DNA of 64,000 bases from Archilochus colubris (taxonomy: Eukaryota > Chordata > Aves > Apodiformes > Trochilidae), in assembly GCA_023079485.1 (NCBI GenBank), contig CM041084.1, positions 127,345,292 through 127,409,291 on the forward strand, in the 5' to 3' direction. Positions 52,801-64,000 of this stretch are shown here, piece after piece (position 1 is the stretch's first letter; each line of letters begins with the position of its first letter). The notes beneath the pieces are model-generated. The model did not search any database. It was given only the letters and a program-made list of their open reading frames with translations, and was not told the origin of the DNA. Both the position numbers and the translations under genes were made by a program.

Positions 52801-53019
52801 AAATAACAGAACTCAATTAAAATATGCTTTCAATGTAAGGCCAGCTATCTTTTTTTTATTATTATTTTAGAGAGACCTGGTTATATTTAAAGAAATTATA
52901 CTGATGAAACTTTTTAAAATTTTCAAATTTCTCACAATTTTATGACTGATTGGCTGTTGTTACTGGAGTGCAGCAGCTGATGTGCACACAGCAGGCGTCG
53001 GCAAAGTGTTACGGTTTTG
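49861..53019. other. Unannotated DNA, possible 5' remains of the Gypsy relic
   Basis: On the minus strand, 50806-50470 reads almost openly (a single stop) through VIGQRGIASDIIAQLFKSYL, then KNFVAYLHVEKEQEEAAEMI and a Lys/Gln-rich stretch. It could belong to the same element's gag but matches nothing I know. An A17 run lies at 51694-51710. No gene was recognised in 50.8-53.0 kb. Confidence 0.4.
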
Positions 53020-54218
53020 ACAATAGAGATTACTTTTAATTTTTTTTCAGGTTCCAAGTTTTTATAAAACCAACAGGAGTTGTATGGCAGAAATTCCTCT
53101 TCACCAGAGACCAAGGAAGAGGCCAGATCTTTCCCTACAGTAGCAAGGCAAATGTCCTCAGCCTTCTGCTATGGTTCCAGCCCAGCCAGTACCAACGGGG
53201 TCTACGCTCACTCACTCAGCCCCCACCACCCAACAGGGAGGAGAAAATCCACCTACAGGCTCATTAAGAGAGACAAGGATAGGGAAGTTTTCACTCCCCA
53301 GTTACAGTAACAGGCAAAACCAGACAGACTCAGTTTGGAAAGAAAAAAAAATTAATCTAAAATATAGATAAATGGAAAACTTAACCAGATCTTAATACCT
53401 TCCTCCTCCACCCCTCCCCTCTCCCCAGGCCTGGATCGCTTCCCTCCCGCCTGCCCCTCAGGGAACAGGGGAGGGGCAGGGGGGATTTAGGGTCTGTTCC
53501 CCACACGCTGTTTCTGCCGCTCCTTCCTCCTCAGGGGGAGGACTCCTCACAGTCTTCCCCCACTCCAATATGGGGTCACCCTAGGGGACAGAGTCCTTCA
53601 GGAACCCCTCTGACATAAGTCACTCAGGAACTGCTCCAGCCCAGGCTCCCCACAGAGCCACGGCTGCCCCGAGACAAATCGCCCCCCATGGCATGGGGTC
53701 CTTCATGGCTGCAGATCCACATCTGACACTACCTGCAATCCTGCACAGGTTGCAGCTCCATGTCTACCCACTTCTGAAGCTCCCTGGCTGCAGCTCCATG
53801 CCTGCCCACCATGATCCTTCAGGGGCTGCAAATCCACATCTCTCCCACTGTGTTCCTCCATGCGTTTTGGGGGGGAAAGCTGCCACCCCATAGCCGGCTG
53901 TGGGGGGAATCTGTGCTTGGCCACCTTCTCCCTTTCCTTCTTCACTGACCTTGGTGTCTTTGCTCTGGCACTGTTCTCTCCGCCTTCTCTGTTCACTGCC
54001 TTCTCTCCTCTACTCTGCAGGTTTTGGGCTTTTTTGCGGTTTGGGTTCTTTTTTTTTTTTTTTTAATTTCATTTCCTTTTCTTGAAAATGTTGCTCACAG
54101 ACACATGAAGCTTCACATATCTGATGGGCCTTGGCCAGAGGTTGGGCCAGAACTGGAACAGAAGGAGCTTCCAGGTTCCACCCTTATGGCCTCCCTGCTC
54201 CCAAACTAACCCAAGACA
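53020..54218 (-). mobile_element. Avian endogenous-retrovirus-type LTR, probably solo
   Basis: The roughly 1.15-kb segment matches, in order, a repeat I recognise from bird genomes: a GGTTCCAGCCCAGCCAGTAC segment, CGGGGTCTACGCTCACTCAC, the boundary GCTCCTTCCTCCTCAGGGGG, a run of CTCCA-type imperfect direct repeats with GGCTGCAG (about 53630-53840), CTTCTTCACTGACCTTGGTG, then GGGCCTTGGCCAGAGGTTGG near the end. Read on the minus strand, the end at 54218 starts TGTCTTGGGTTAG, the TG expected of an LTR edge, so transcription would run leftwards. The other edge lies between about 53007 and 53060 and is not fixed. I see no target-site duplication and no gag, pol or env frame. A T16 tract is internal. 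Assignment to the ERVL class is from memory and less certain than the identification as an LTR repeat. Confidence 0.65.
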
Positions 54219-56650
54219 CCTTCCTACAGACATGTCAGCCTCATATTCTACATCCTTGAACGTGCCAACATTTGGTCTGATATTGTGCTAGAGACAGTTA
54301 CCTGTCACTAGCTAGGCTGAGAGAAACAAGATGTCAAAAAGACAGTGACAGGGATTTAGAAATTATTTAATTAGAAAGGAATTATACCAAGTTTAATACT
54401 GGCAGGTCTGGGGTCAGGATTAAATTCCATATTGCTGCAGTCTTTACAATATGTCCCTAAAAGGCTCATGACAAAATCTATCTTATTTTTGGCAGGAAAT
54501 CTTCACAAGATGACTGTTCCAGCCCATGCAATCCAAACATTTAAAAATCCCTAAAAATAAAGATACTTCCTATAGTAAGCTTCTTTGAGAAATAAACTGA
54601 CTGTATGTGTTTGAACTCAAGGTGCCTGCCACCACTTCACCTACTTCAATTTGTCATCATTGCCATTTCTTGCTGAGGTATCTCACAGGTGCTGGATACT
54701 TTTCAGCTAGATTTACACAGGGCTCACCCCAATTTTTTGCAGCACTCTGCCACTGTTGCTGGACAATAGGATTTTTCTCCCTAACCATTTTGTTCTTTTC
54801 TATTTGGCAAACATCAGTTCTTTTTTTATTATTTTTTTCCCTTTGTGTTTTCTTCAAAGGTAAAATTAAGATGGCTGTTTCCATTTAACAACTTCAATTC
54901 ATACAAAACCTTGTCAGAGCAAGATTATTTTATTTGTTCAGGGGTGTGCAACCACAGGACCAGTGTAACTCCACAGGACAGGACTTGTACAGTAAAAATA
55001 CATATATCCTTTTTATTATAACTTGTTACAGGAGAATTTCTCAGCAGACACTCAGCTGATTGATTGGCAAAGCTGAGGAATGATCTGCAGTGGGAAATTC
55101 CTTTTGGCCTTGACAAGAAATCACCATTTCAGAATCTCCTAGGCCTGGTGATAATGGTTAATTCTGCACCTCGCAAATTAAATCTCTAGTTTCATAAGGT
55201 CTCTTTTATAAGATGTAACATAATTCACTGTCATCAGTGGTTAAAATTCCTCAGTAACTGGATTCAGCAGACCAGTGTCCACCTCATTTCTCAGTGATGC
55301 TGCTCAGGAGAGATCATATTCTGTATAGAAGGGGCCATCAGTGCTTAAGTGTTTCTTAAGTGGCTTTTGGACATCAGACAAGCCCATCAGCACCATCTCT
55401 GTTCCATTGAAAATGTCAGTGCAAATGCAGTGTAAGGAAAGAAGCAGTTCCCAAGCCTCATCCCGGAGGCATTCTGCTCCCAGAACAGGATACATGGATT
55501 TTAAAGACAGTATGTCATCTGTAAGGCATCCTCATATCCTTCAGGGTAAAAATCTCTTTAGATACTTTTGCTGAGCACCATATGAATAAGCATCTCAGAA
55601 CTACTTTCCCTCACCCACTTTTACCTCATCTATCCATCTTAGTTATTTGCAGATCACCTAATCTAATACCCAGGTGTTTCCTTGTGTCAGTATGGTAGCT
55701 GGAATACGCTGAGATATTTCTGTTACTGGCTCATAGTCATTAATTCATGGGATATGAAATCAGGGAGGTCATACATACTCATTTTAGAACAGGTTTCTGC
55801 TGAGACCCCACAAGGTCCGTATCTTCCCAGCTTTGGGCAGTGTGAGATTTCTTAAATATGACTTTTCCAGTTGTACATTTATTATTGCATGGAGTCTGTT
55901 GACAGGTGAAGAAGACAGGAACCAGGCTGCCTGTTATGTTTTTGGCCACAAATTAAATTTCAGTAGCTAAAGAATACCCAGATACCATGGTGGGCAGCAA
56001 ACCTCTGTAACAAGCCATCAGAATGGAAACGGGAAAAAAAGAAGAAATCCAGTAATCTAGAATTTTACCACATGCAGGAATCCATCTAAAATGGAAGTGA
56101 CACTAGTGAAAAAAACACCTAATATGTCCTCAAGAAATGTTTGCAGAAGAGGATAGGTTTTACTTGAAGTGGTGAACTATGGATTCTCTTTGACAAATGC
56201 CAAGTTTGAAAAGAAACAAGATGCAAATCCAAAATCTCCATATAGTAATAGACTACACAGGCAGACAATGAACTTGTGATTGCCCCATGAGCTGATCTGA
56301 GCACGAGCTTCATCTTAATAACTGTACACCTCAAAAAAGTATGTACAAATCCAAAGGAGCTGTTGGATTCTGCTACTTAGATATTTGGGACCCAGTACAG
56401 ACACAAATTTCAGCATATTGAGTTACTTTATGACTTTTTGTTTTTTTTGTTTTTTTAGGTAAGAGCCTAAACGTGGCAATTTACAAGCTCAAATAAAGCT
56501 CAATTTTATTTCCAGGGCTGGTGGAGCTCTGCAGGGATAAGCATTTGGTTACTAGTGTGATTGGTGTTACAAGAGCCAAAAACTGATAGGTGATTTGATT
56601 AGATTGCAACAAAGACCTGTTATTGTCTACATTGACTGATAAATAAACTG
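54219..56650. other. Unannotated non-coding DNA
   Basis: No gene, RNA or repeat was recognised. Frames of 93 codons or fewer have no recognisable domain. Confidence 0.5.
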
Positions 56651-57200
56651 TAAAGTCAATTACTCTGATACCAGAAATCCATCTTCTCCTATGTAAATTA
56701 TTTCCAAAAGCATGAAACTATTGTATATTCAAACTCATAATATAAATGTTTTTGTCTGAATAAAAATCTAAATATTTACAAATATTTACATTTAAAGTAA
56801 AAAGTAAACAATCAAGGAGGTTGACTGTTTCACATAACTTTGTTAATTTAAAACTGTTAAATTAAATAGATTTACATTTCACTATAACAGTGAAATTTAA
56901 GATTTATTCTGTTTAAAATTTGACTGATCTTAAGAATGATTGCATTTGTAATCCAATAAGAACATAAGAACACCATTACGGTAATAATAATATTATTAAT
57001 TTACAAATTATAAACATTACTGCCACTTATTTCATGCTCCCAGATAATATTTGGATGCATTAAACAAAAATTAAATTCCTGGAAACAGTTTCATGTGGCT
57101 TACTGTACTAAAAGCTGCTAAGATGCAAACATATATATGCTCATATATATATATATATATGTATATAAAGAGTATGGATAATTTAAAAGGATCTCATTGC
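56651..57200. promoter_or_regulatory. AT-rich block with forkhead motifs and inverted repeats
   Basis: Two identical decamers AATATTTACA (56771-56780 and 56781-56790) give forkhead cores exactly 10 bp apart, and GTAAACA (56804-56810) gives a third in the opposite orientation. Directly after come three inverted repeats: TTAATTTAA/TTAAATTAA (56843-56865, 5-nt loop), ATTTCACT/AGTGAAAT (56876-56896, 5-nt loop) and TTAAGAT/ATCTTAA (56897-56933). A 14-bp palindrome TAATAATATTATTA follows at 56985-56998. Such features occur in enhancers and scaffold-attachment DNA, but AT-richness alone raises their chance frequency. Confidence 0.35.
57129..57168. repeat. (AT)n microsatellite
   Basis: ACATATATATGCTCATATAT runs on into an uninterrupted AT tract and GTATATAAAG. 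It is a simple-sequence repeat of about 40 bp. Confidence 0.93.
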
Positions 57201-60200
57201 TTTAGACCCTAATTTAAATCTTAAAAAAAAAGACATCTGATTCTGGCATTGAGTAAACCTGTGAGGAATCTCTGGAGAATGGAGCTATGCATTGGGTAAC
57301 ACATGTGGACTTCCAGAGTTCATGAAGCAGTCATAATTTTTCTACCAAATCATGCCCTAGTGAATTGAAGGATGCCATGGTCAAAATTATAGCATGAAAC
57401 TTATACTTGAGTAATGTGTATCTGCATTTAATAAACATCTCCTTTAGACAAGCACAGTTGTGTAACAATAAGAGTGGTGCTATCAACAAAGAAGAAATGT
57501 GTGCAATTCTGTTAAAGATTTTCTGAAAGGAGAAAAAGGAGAAAACTGTTGAGAGAGAGAGCTAGCCTTAAAAAAAAAAAAAAAAAAAAAAAGGCAACAG
57601 AAGAAAAAGAAGCCCTTCTATGAGTTGAAAAGGACAAGTAACTATAAAAATGTAAGCAGCCAACCCCCAGCTGAGAAATAAAAATAGAAGGGCATTAGGC
57701 CCAGAGGTGTCATCTGTGTCCCCCCTCTATATATCTGTGCAGGGGATGCAAGGCAAGGGAGAGATGCATTGAACTCCCTCACCTCCTGACACAAAAGTAT
57801 ATTATGATATTATTCCACAGCTTTCAGTCAGCAGTAAGGCTTCTTACTCCTCAGTGCCTTCCAATACTGGCTTGTAAAATGGACATTTAGTCAGTATTTT
57901 AGTTCAATTTTCATGACTAAAAGAGCAGAGGATAAAAGAGTATTTAACCATTAAAGGGACAATAACAATTAAGAGTGACTGATAAATTCAGTAGCTGAAT
58001 TTCAGGTCTTACAATCCTCTTCTGAAGTTTCCAGCAACTGAGGTCCCAGCACTGCAAACCAGAGCCTGTCAGGCTCTAAGCACACGGCTGGGGAAGGGGT
58101 AGCACCCAATAGTGGTCTGGAGCTCCTTTTGTCCTTTTGCCAACCAGGTCAGCCATGCCATGTGGGGTGTCCTCAATCTGATTGGAAAAAAATGGGGAGA
58201 CCATCAGGGAGGAGAAAGACTGGATGAATCCCTGGATGGGATTGTCCCAAAGCTAGGAGGGGAGCCCACTGCTCTCCAGCAGCAGCTTTGCAGAGCATTC
58301 CTCCACGAACACACACTCATTCGTTTCTGCCTGCTAGGCCTAACCACATTCCCTCACTGTTTGTAACAATTTTGTTCCCCTTGTAAATCTTTTCAGGATG
58401 TGTAAATGTAATGTTTAATATCATGCCTTGTAAAAGCTACGCTCTGAAAATGGACAGATGTTTCCAAGTAGGTAATGAGGAACATCTTTCTCCAGCTTTC
58501 CTGGCAGACACAGCTGAAAACAAATACATATGCACACATAGGTTACACTCCTCTCAGAGACATAATGTTACCAGCAGTTTCCTTTCTATGGCCAAACTGG
58601 TCAAAGAAAATCATTTTCTCACAACATTCAATATCTATATTTCCCCCTTAATTGGGTGAAATACCTCAAAATCCCCTCAAAAAAAGATCTCAAGCCATCA
58701 CCAGCTGAATCTAATAGCCATTTCAGTCTGAAAATCAGATAAAATAGATACCACTTTCACATTGTTTGTTCTGTAATACGTATTAAATTGGTCATGCTGG
58801 TCATATGAATGCACTAACAAGCATCCATATAGAAGAGGAAAGTAAACCTGAAGGTTATTTATTTTTAAGTGCAGACCAAGAACATCAATACACTTTGTAA
58901 TATAATGCCCTTGCTTCACTAAAAAGAATGTAATAGAAAATAGAGGGGCATTAAGAAAGGTAGGGCAAGAGATTCTTGTGTTGAATATGACAACACCTAG
59001 AAGAAGTTGCAAAACACACCTTTGTAGCTCTAGTTATTCAGATGTTATCAGGGAGGCTAATTTTACTAAATAAAAGGTAATTAAAGGCTGTTAAGCTCAT
59101 GCATTTTTGTATGTTTTAATAAAATCACAATGAAATCAACTTTAAAGAGAGATTTAAGAGCTGTGGATGAATTAGGAATCTTGCTTCCTTCTTTCTTTTA
59201 ACTGATGTGACACTAAGAATTACGCAAATGAGGCAATGTTTTGTCATCTGAAGCAATGCTGTGAAAATTCCAGATGGGATCAAAGGAATTTTTTAAATCT
59301 CCAAAGCAAAACCATTATAGAGAGTCACCATACCCATCACCCCAGCTCGACGATACGGCCCTTGGCAGGGACCTGAAGTGACAGCAGCTCTTTTGGTCTA
59401 CTTGAAGGTCTAGCAAAGGGGATTTTGCTGTGACTTTTCAGTGTACAGTATTCTTTCTTTCAGCTTTTATGTGGCTACTTGCTCCAAAGTGCAGAAGGGG
59501 AGCAGCGATCTCATGGCATGGCCTTTGCTGGATAACGGGAGAAGGTGGTCAGTGCATGCTCTGTGTGCTTTATGAGAACAAGTGGCTTTTAAAACTGATA
59601 AATCATCAAATATCTCAAATCTGACATATCCAAAATCACCTTGAAAATCCTGGCATACATAGTTAGGGTTATCTAATGCCCCCAGATTCCAAGTAATTAA
59701 TTCTTTGACCCTTGTCTGGAATTTAGAGTTACACATAGGAGTTAAGGTGGTACTGATGCTCACCAGCTCCAGTACCCAAGATTTCTTCACCATGCATTTA
59801 ATTAACATTTTTTTCTGTTTAACCAACATATTGGACATATTCAGCTCATCCAATTCCACTGTGACAGTTTTGAATTAAAACTTAAAACAATGGACATCAA
59901 ATAACTACTCCGATGACTTTCTTCTGCTCAGGAAATTCCAAGACAGATTTGAAATTCACAGGATTATTATCCAAAAATTTCCGGCGAGTTTAAGCAGACT
60001 TTGTGCAAAGAGTTCAGGCCCTGAGCTATTCCCTTTGGCTAGCTGGTTGCTTGCTGATGGGTGTGTTGTATGATTGCTCGTGTCTGATCATAGCTATCAT
60101 TTCCAGATGTCCAACAAGCCTTTACAAACAGAAACCCAAGTGAAGTTGAGATAGCCACAAAGGAATGTCCAGCAAGAGCCTTCACACAAATAAATATGAT

Positions 60201-61559
60201 GATCATTGTATCTGGATTTGACACACTGAAAACTAAAAAGGCAAAAAAAAAAAATCATGTCTATGAGCCTAGCTAGAAAGCCATCAACAGAGGTTAGAAT
60301 TGTTTCAGGAGAATAACTATTTATGAAGACATCTTGAAGAATTCACTCAGGCCAACAGACAGCATTATTGTCTTTATAAAAGACAAGCTAGAGTTTAATA
60401 GGAATAAACTTCTAAAGATCTTTTGCCTCATCCAAAGGCATTTAGCAAAGAATTATTTTTCTCTAATGGATGGCTTTAAAAGCTCCATATAATCGATTTG
60501 TTCCTTCTATTTTTCTATGGCATTTTGGAGTTATTTCTTCAGACTATTCTTGGTTTCCCTCCTGCCAGCTTTGCCTGACACTTGCCTCAGGGGCTTCTGC
60601 ATTTGAAATTGACAATTACAGAAATCTCTTTAAACTTCAGTTCTCTTTATTTTTTCCTCTTCTTCTACATTACCATAACAGCAGTATGCATTTTGCTTTA
60701 AGAAATCCACTGGGAATGATTTACTTTATTTCCTGAAGTAGAAAAAGTTGGAAATTTCAGGGAGCTGTGTTGAATTTTCAAGCAACATCCACCTAACACA
60801 TAACCTTACTTACCTGCCATCTCCCTTAAAAGCCCAGCAGAACTCCCATTGCTGAGCAAGACCTGGGGCAGATTTATTCAATACTCTGCAGATTCAGCTG
60901 TTCTGTGCCCACATGCCAGAGGGGAGGGGGCTGAGCATCCCCAGTCAACTGGGCAGGAGACTCCTCTCCATTTCTTGTTCCAGGTCCCACAAGAGCCATT
61001 CTGCACCAGTACACAGGGGGATTTGTGTGTGTGTGTGAATCTAAATTGTTTTGTGGACCCAAATAATGCTACTGCTTGGATATAAAAATCAAAGTTGCCT
61101 CTAGCCATGCCCAGTTTTCTGCTTACATTGCACATATGACCATATGAATACCATTATTTTATACAGTGTTCTTCCACTTTTATGGGATTCCAGCCAACGG
61201 AATATGCAGAATGAAGGATTTATCTCTTTTGATCACCTCCTTAGATCACTGTTTCAAGAATGTTTAAATATGAGGCAGAAAAGCTTGCCAATCCCTTAGC
61301 AAAGAAATTTTACCAATAAATAAAAAATAAAATCACTGCTCCAGTAGATATGTTGCTCTAGGTTATGTTTCATTTGATCCCATCTCATCATGAAAAGTAA
61401 GGGAAATAATTTTGTCTACAAATAAGCTTTGGGAAATAACCAAGCACCTATAAGGAATATAGCCCAGAGGAAGGAATAAGAGATGTGCAGAGTTGACTCC
61501 TCAGAAGGGAGGGAAAACTTGCTTTGTAGAAAAAGTGTAGACCAAGACATCTGACTACA
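57201..61559. other. Unannotated non-coding DNA
   Basis: No gene was recognised. It includes the A23 run annotated at 57570-57592, a 130-codon minus-strand frame at 59467-59859 without a recognisable domain, and (TG)6 near 61026. A CpG-containing patch near 59345-59360 (CTCGACGATACGG), with a nearby GATCAAAGG TCF-like site, is unexplained. Confidence 0.5.
57570..57592. repeat. A23 homopolymer
   Basis: Twenty-three uninterrupted A residues, preceded by GAGAGAGAGAGC. No retroposed gene body is recognisable upstream. Confidence 0.95.
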
Positions 61560-61622
61560 TCCCCAGCTGTATCATTAGAACTTTGTGTGACCTTGGGAAG
61601 TTGAACATCTCTAGAATAACCC
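61560..61622 (+). mobile_element. MIR-like SINE core relic
   Basis: CTTTGTGTGACCTTGGGAAG, followed by TTGAACATCTCTAGAATAAC, has the characteristic MIR core order (tRNA-unrelated CORE domain, TGTGTGACCTTGGG). Only about 60 bp are recognisable. Short and diverged, so it could also be a related CORE-SINE. Confidence 0.55.
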
Positions 61623-64000
61623 CGGTCCTATTAAAATCAAGAGTAGAATTCCCATTATCTTCAACATTACTGAGACCTTATCTTCTGTGTTCCAGCTGTC
61701 CTGCAGTTTTTCGGCACCTGTAACCAGGCACCAAAGCCCCTCCCAAGTACACACAGACAACATACAGATAAATTTAGCAGGAGTTACATGATACCAAATA
61801 CCAGAAAGCCCATAACTGACATAAGCTCATCTGAATGGCATTGGCAGGTGCCACTGAAGCAACAGAGAGCATTAAATAATATTGTCCTGTTAAAGTGCCC
61901 AGTCTCTGCTTCTATGAAGAAGGACCAAGATGAGCTTTTAGTTGTGCTGCTGGAGACCTTGCACTCAAAGAGTAAGGCAGGAGAGGATCACTGACTGTAG
62001 AGAGGAGCAGTGACAATGAGATAAGCCTGTCCAGTGATGGGGAGCACTTTAGGAAAGAGGAGACAGGATGGGGAGGATGCACACATGCCACTTGCTTGTA
62101 AGGATATAGATTGGACCTACTGACAACCTGCCAACGCCCAAAATTCCAGAGGCAATGATATATCAATGAATTCTGGGATATGAAATTCTTGGTGATTTTT
62201 ATTTACCTTTGATGCAATGACATCTATAGATATAATCGGGTAAAACAATCAGCATATTTGAGCACATGAGGGGATGTTGGTTTGTATTCTGTTTACACTT
62301 AGTCACAAAAAGATAGTCACAAACTTCCTGAAGAGATTTGAAAGCTTTGGGGGTGCCTGTGATTTAAAACTGGCAGTAAAAGAAAAAAGAAGACAAAGAA
62401 GGTAGTGGTTAATTGACCTTTATCGTGCCTTCTGGTTCATTTAGAAAAGGAAATTAAATTAACATGATAATTCAGTCCTACTGTGTTAAGTCTGCTATAA
62501 ACCCATTAAATTTTATGGCCATTGATTTAACATTTTTTTCTATTAACTGGGTTTAATTTTCAATATTGTCATGCAGGTTCTGAAAAGTGGTAGGCTGGAA
62601 GAACACGGGTGGATGAACCTCTGTGCATCTGGTTTGTGCCAGTGGCTCAGTCACTGGAAAGCAGGAGCCCAGACTCTCACCAGCACACCCTGATTCTGGC
62701 ACCCACCCTACAAAAAGCATGGGGAAATATCCTGAAATACAGGGGCTTCCTTCATTTCCAGAGTAAAAACAAGCCTGTTTGGCATCCAGAGAAGTTAATT
62801 CTCTTGAAATGCTGCCTGTGCTTATGCTTCTTTCAAAAAGTTTTGAAACAGGGCTCACATTTGGTGTGTCAGCCTGCTCATGCCTTCCATCTTCTGGAGA
62901 AGAAAACACAGCCCACTGCTATAGAAAGGGAATGTGATGTTCTCAATCCCTAACCTTGCAGTTAATTCTATATACATATGTGTCAGTAGCTGTGCAAAGC
63001 TTGAATTCTTTGTTATTCCTTTCTACTTGATAATTTCATTTAAATATTTCTCTCATGTTTACCTGATGAGTAAAATGTTAGGTAATCAAGTTTAAAATCT
63101 CTTAGGAATTTCCTAAAATTCCTAGAATCCTAAAAACCCAGAAGTGTGAATAAAAAAAAAACAAAAACAAAAAACACACACACAACAAATTTAGGAAAAG
63201 GTTTCTTGGCTACACTGAATGTGTTGCCACATTTTTTGCATATTAGTATTTTCTACAGGCTGGTAGAATTCTTAAAATATAGTTTTGCTTCCTGTAAAGT
63301 AAGATTTAAGTGGAAGGAGAAGAAAAATAGACTTACTGGGTTTTTTTATACACATATTCTTCCTTGAAAAAATTAAGCCAAATTAATAATACGAGCATTC
63401 TATGTACTGTACATTTTCCCATGGTGTGATGGTTACTCCTCACTAATTTCTCATAATAAAATTCTCACTTGGACAGAAAAAGAATATAATGTAAAAGTGT
63501 ATGGAGAACACCCTATAACAATCCACAGGGATATATAACTGAGAAAAACTCACACCCTCAAAACTGATAGCAATCTATCCTTTTTTGCTTCCTTAATTTA
63601 TTTTTTATTTTTTTTTAACTGAATCAGTCAGTATGTACCAAACTCCCCATCTACCAACCATGTTCTGATATGACACTTGGCTCTTTAACCTGCCAGGGCT
63701 GGCAGCGTGTAAGGGGATAAAACTGTTTCCTACTATTGTTGGCAATAAATGCTCGTCTGTGTTAATTACACTTTATGTTGGTACTCATCATTCAGTCAAC
63801 ACTGCCTGCTCTGCAGCTTCTCCACAAGTGACTAAACCCCAACAACATTTCCTCTGATTCCAAGCTGTGGTGAGGCAGAAGTTCCTGGGAGCATCAGTGC
63901 TGGGGAACTGGCCAAGGCCATCCATAGTCCAGAGGACTGTTTTACTTCCAGGAGTAACTGCACATGATTCAGGTTTGCTGTCAGGTTGGAATTTAGCCCA
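61623..64000. other. Unannotated non-coding DNA to the window end
   Basis: No gene or RNA was recognised. It contains an A/C-rich simple stretch at 63150-63190 and a TA-rich, repeat-poor block at 62403-62570 (noted as a possible conserved non-coding element). Frames up to 118 codons (62553-62909, minus strand) have no recognisable domain. Confidence 0.5.

Noticed and set aside
58698..59012. 104-codon minus-strand frame with hydrophobic stretches
   Set aside because: Hydrophobicity reflects T-rich codons; no family recognised.
59467..59859. 130-codon minus-strand open frame
   Set aside because: Non-repetitive and evenly composed, but no domain is recognised and the length is within chance expectation. 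Worth a protein search, not an annotation.
1..64000. CRISPR arrays, operons, tRNA or rRNA genes
   Set aside because: Looked for by eye; no spaced palindromic repeats, bacterial gene organisation or RNA gene signatures. The DNA is vertebrate.

Overview
The window is vertebrate nuclear DNA, almost certainly from a bird. The main evidence is several 5'-truncated CR1 LINE copies on both strands carrying the avian CR1 3' end (TCATAGAATCATAGAA read on the complementary strand), plus an LTR of a type I recognise from bird genomes. It is AT-rich and CpG-poor, with many homopolymer and dinucleotide tracts.

I find no intact protein-coding gene, tRNA, rRNA or snRNA. The open frames are mostly under 135 codons, about the length expected by chance from base composition in 64 kb read in six frames. 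The longest (178 codons) lies mostly in a CR1 copy. The window is best read as intergenic desert or one very large intron; which one cannot be settled from the sequence alone.

Layout. 0-7 kb: unannotated DNA with a (TG)21-G14 tract near 1.9 kb. 7.2-7.4 kb: an isolated CpG-island-like block in AT-rich surroundings, followed by a CR1 tail. 9.9-10.2 kb: a 300-bp element with hAT/Charlie-like inverted ends. 15.98-16.4 kb: a CR1 copy with a readable ORF2 C-terminus. 17.5-18 kb: an old CR1 end and a duplicated 24-bp unit carrying POU octamers. 26.5 kb: a MIR-like SINE relic. 32.6 and 34.2 kb: two forward CR1 tails. 37.9 kb: an old CR1-like fragment. 40.2-40.8 kb: the longest CR1 copy, with about 130 uninterrupted ORF2 codons. 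44.4 kb: a CR1 tail. 47.1-47.35 kb: a block that looks like a conserved non-coding element, with an RFX X-box-like site. 48.2-50.8 kb, minus strand: a decayed Ty3/Gypsy LTR retrotransposon with clear integrase fragments and a possible gag remnant. 53.0-54.2 kb: an avian ERV-type LTR on the minus strand. 56.7-57.2 kb: an AT-rich block with forkhead motifs and a run of inverted repeats. 61.6 kb: a second MIR-like relic.

The sequence therefore records several ages of transposon activity: old Gypsy, hAT, MIR and archaic CR1, then avian CR1 and the ERV LTR. A few candidate regulatory patches lie between them. I saw no new multi-gene system. The most unusual items are the Gypsy integrase relic, the orphan CpG island and the hAT-like element.
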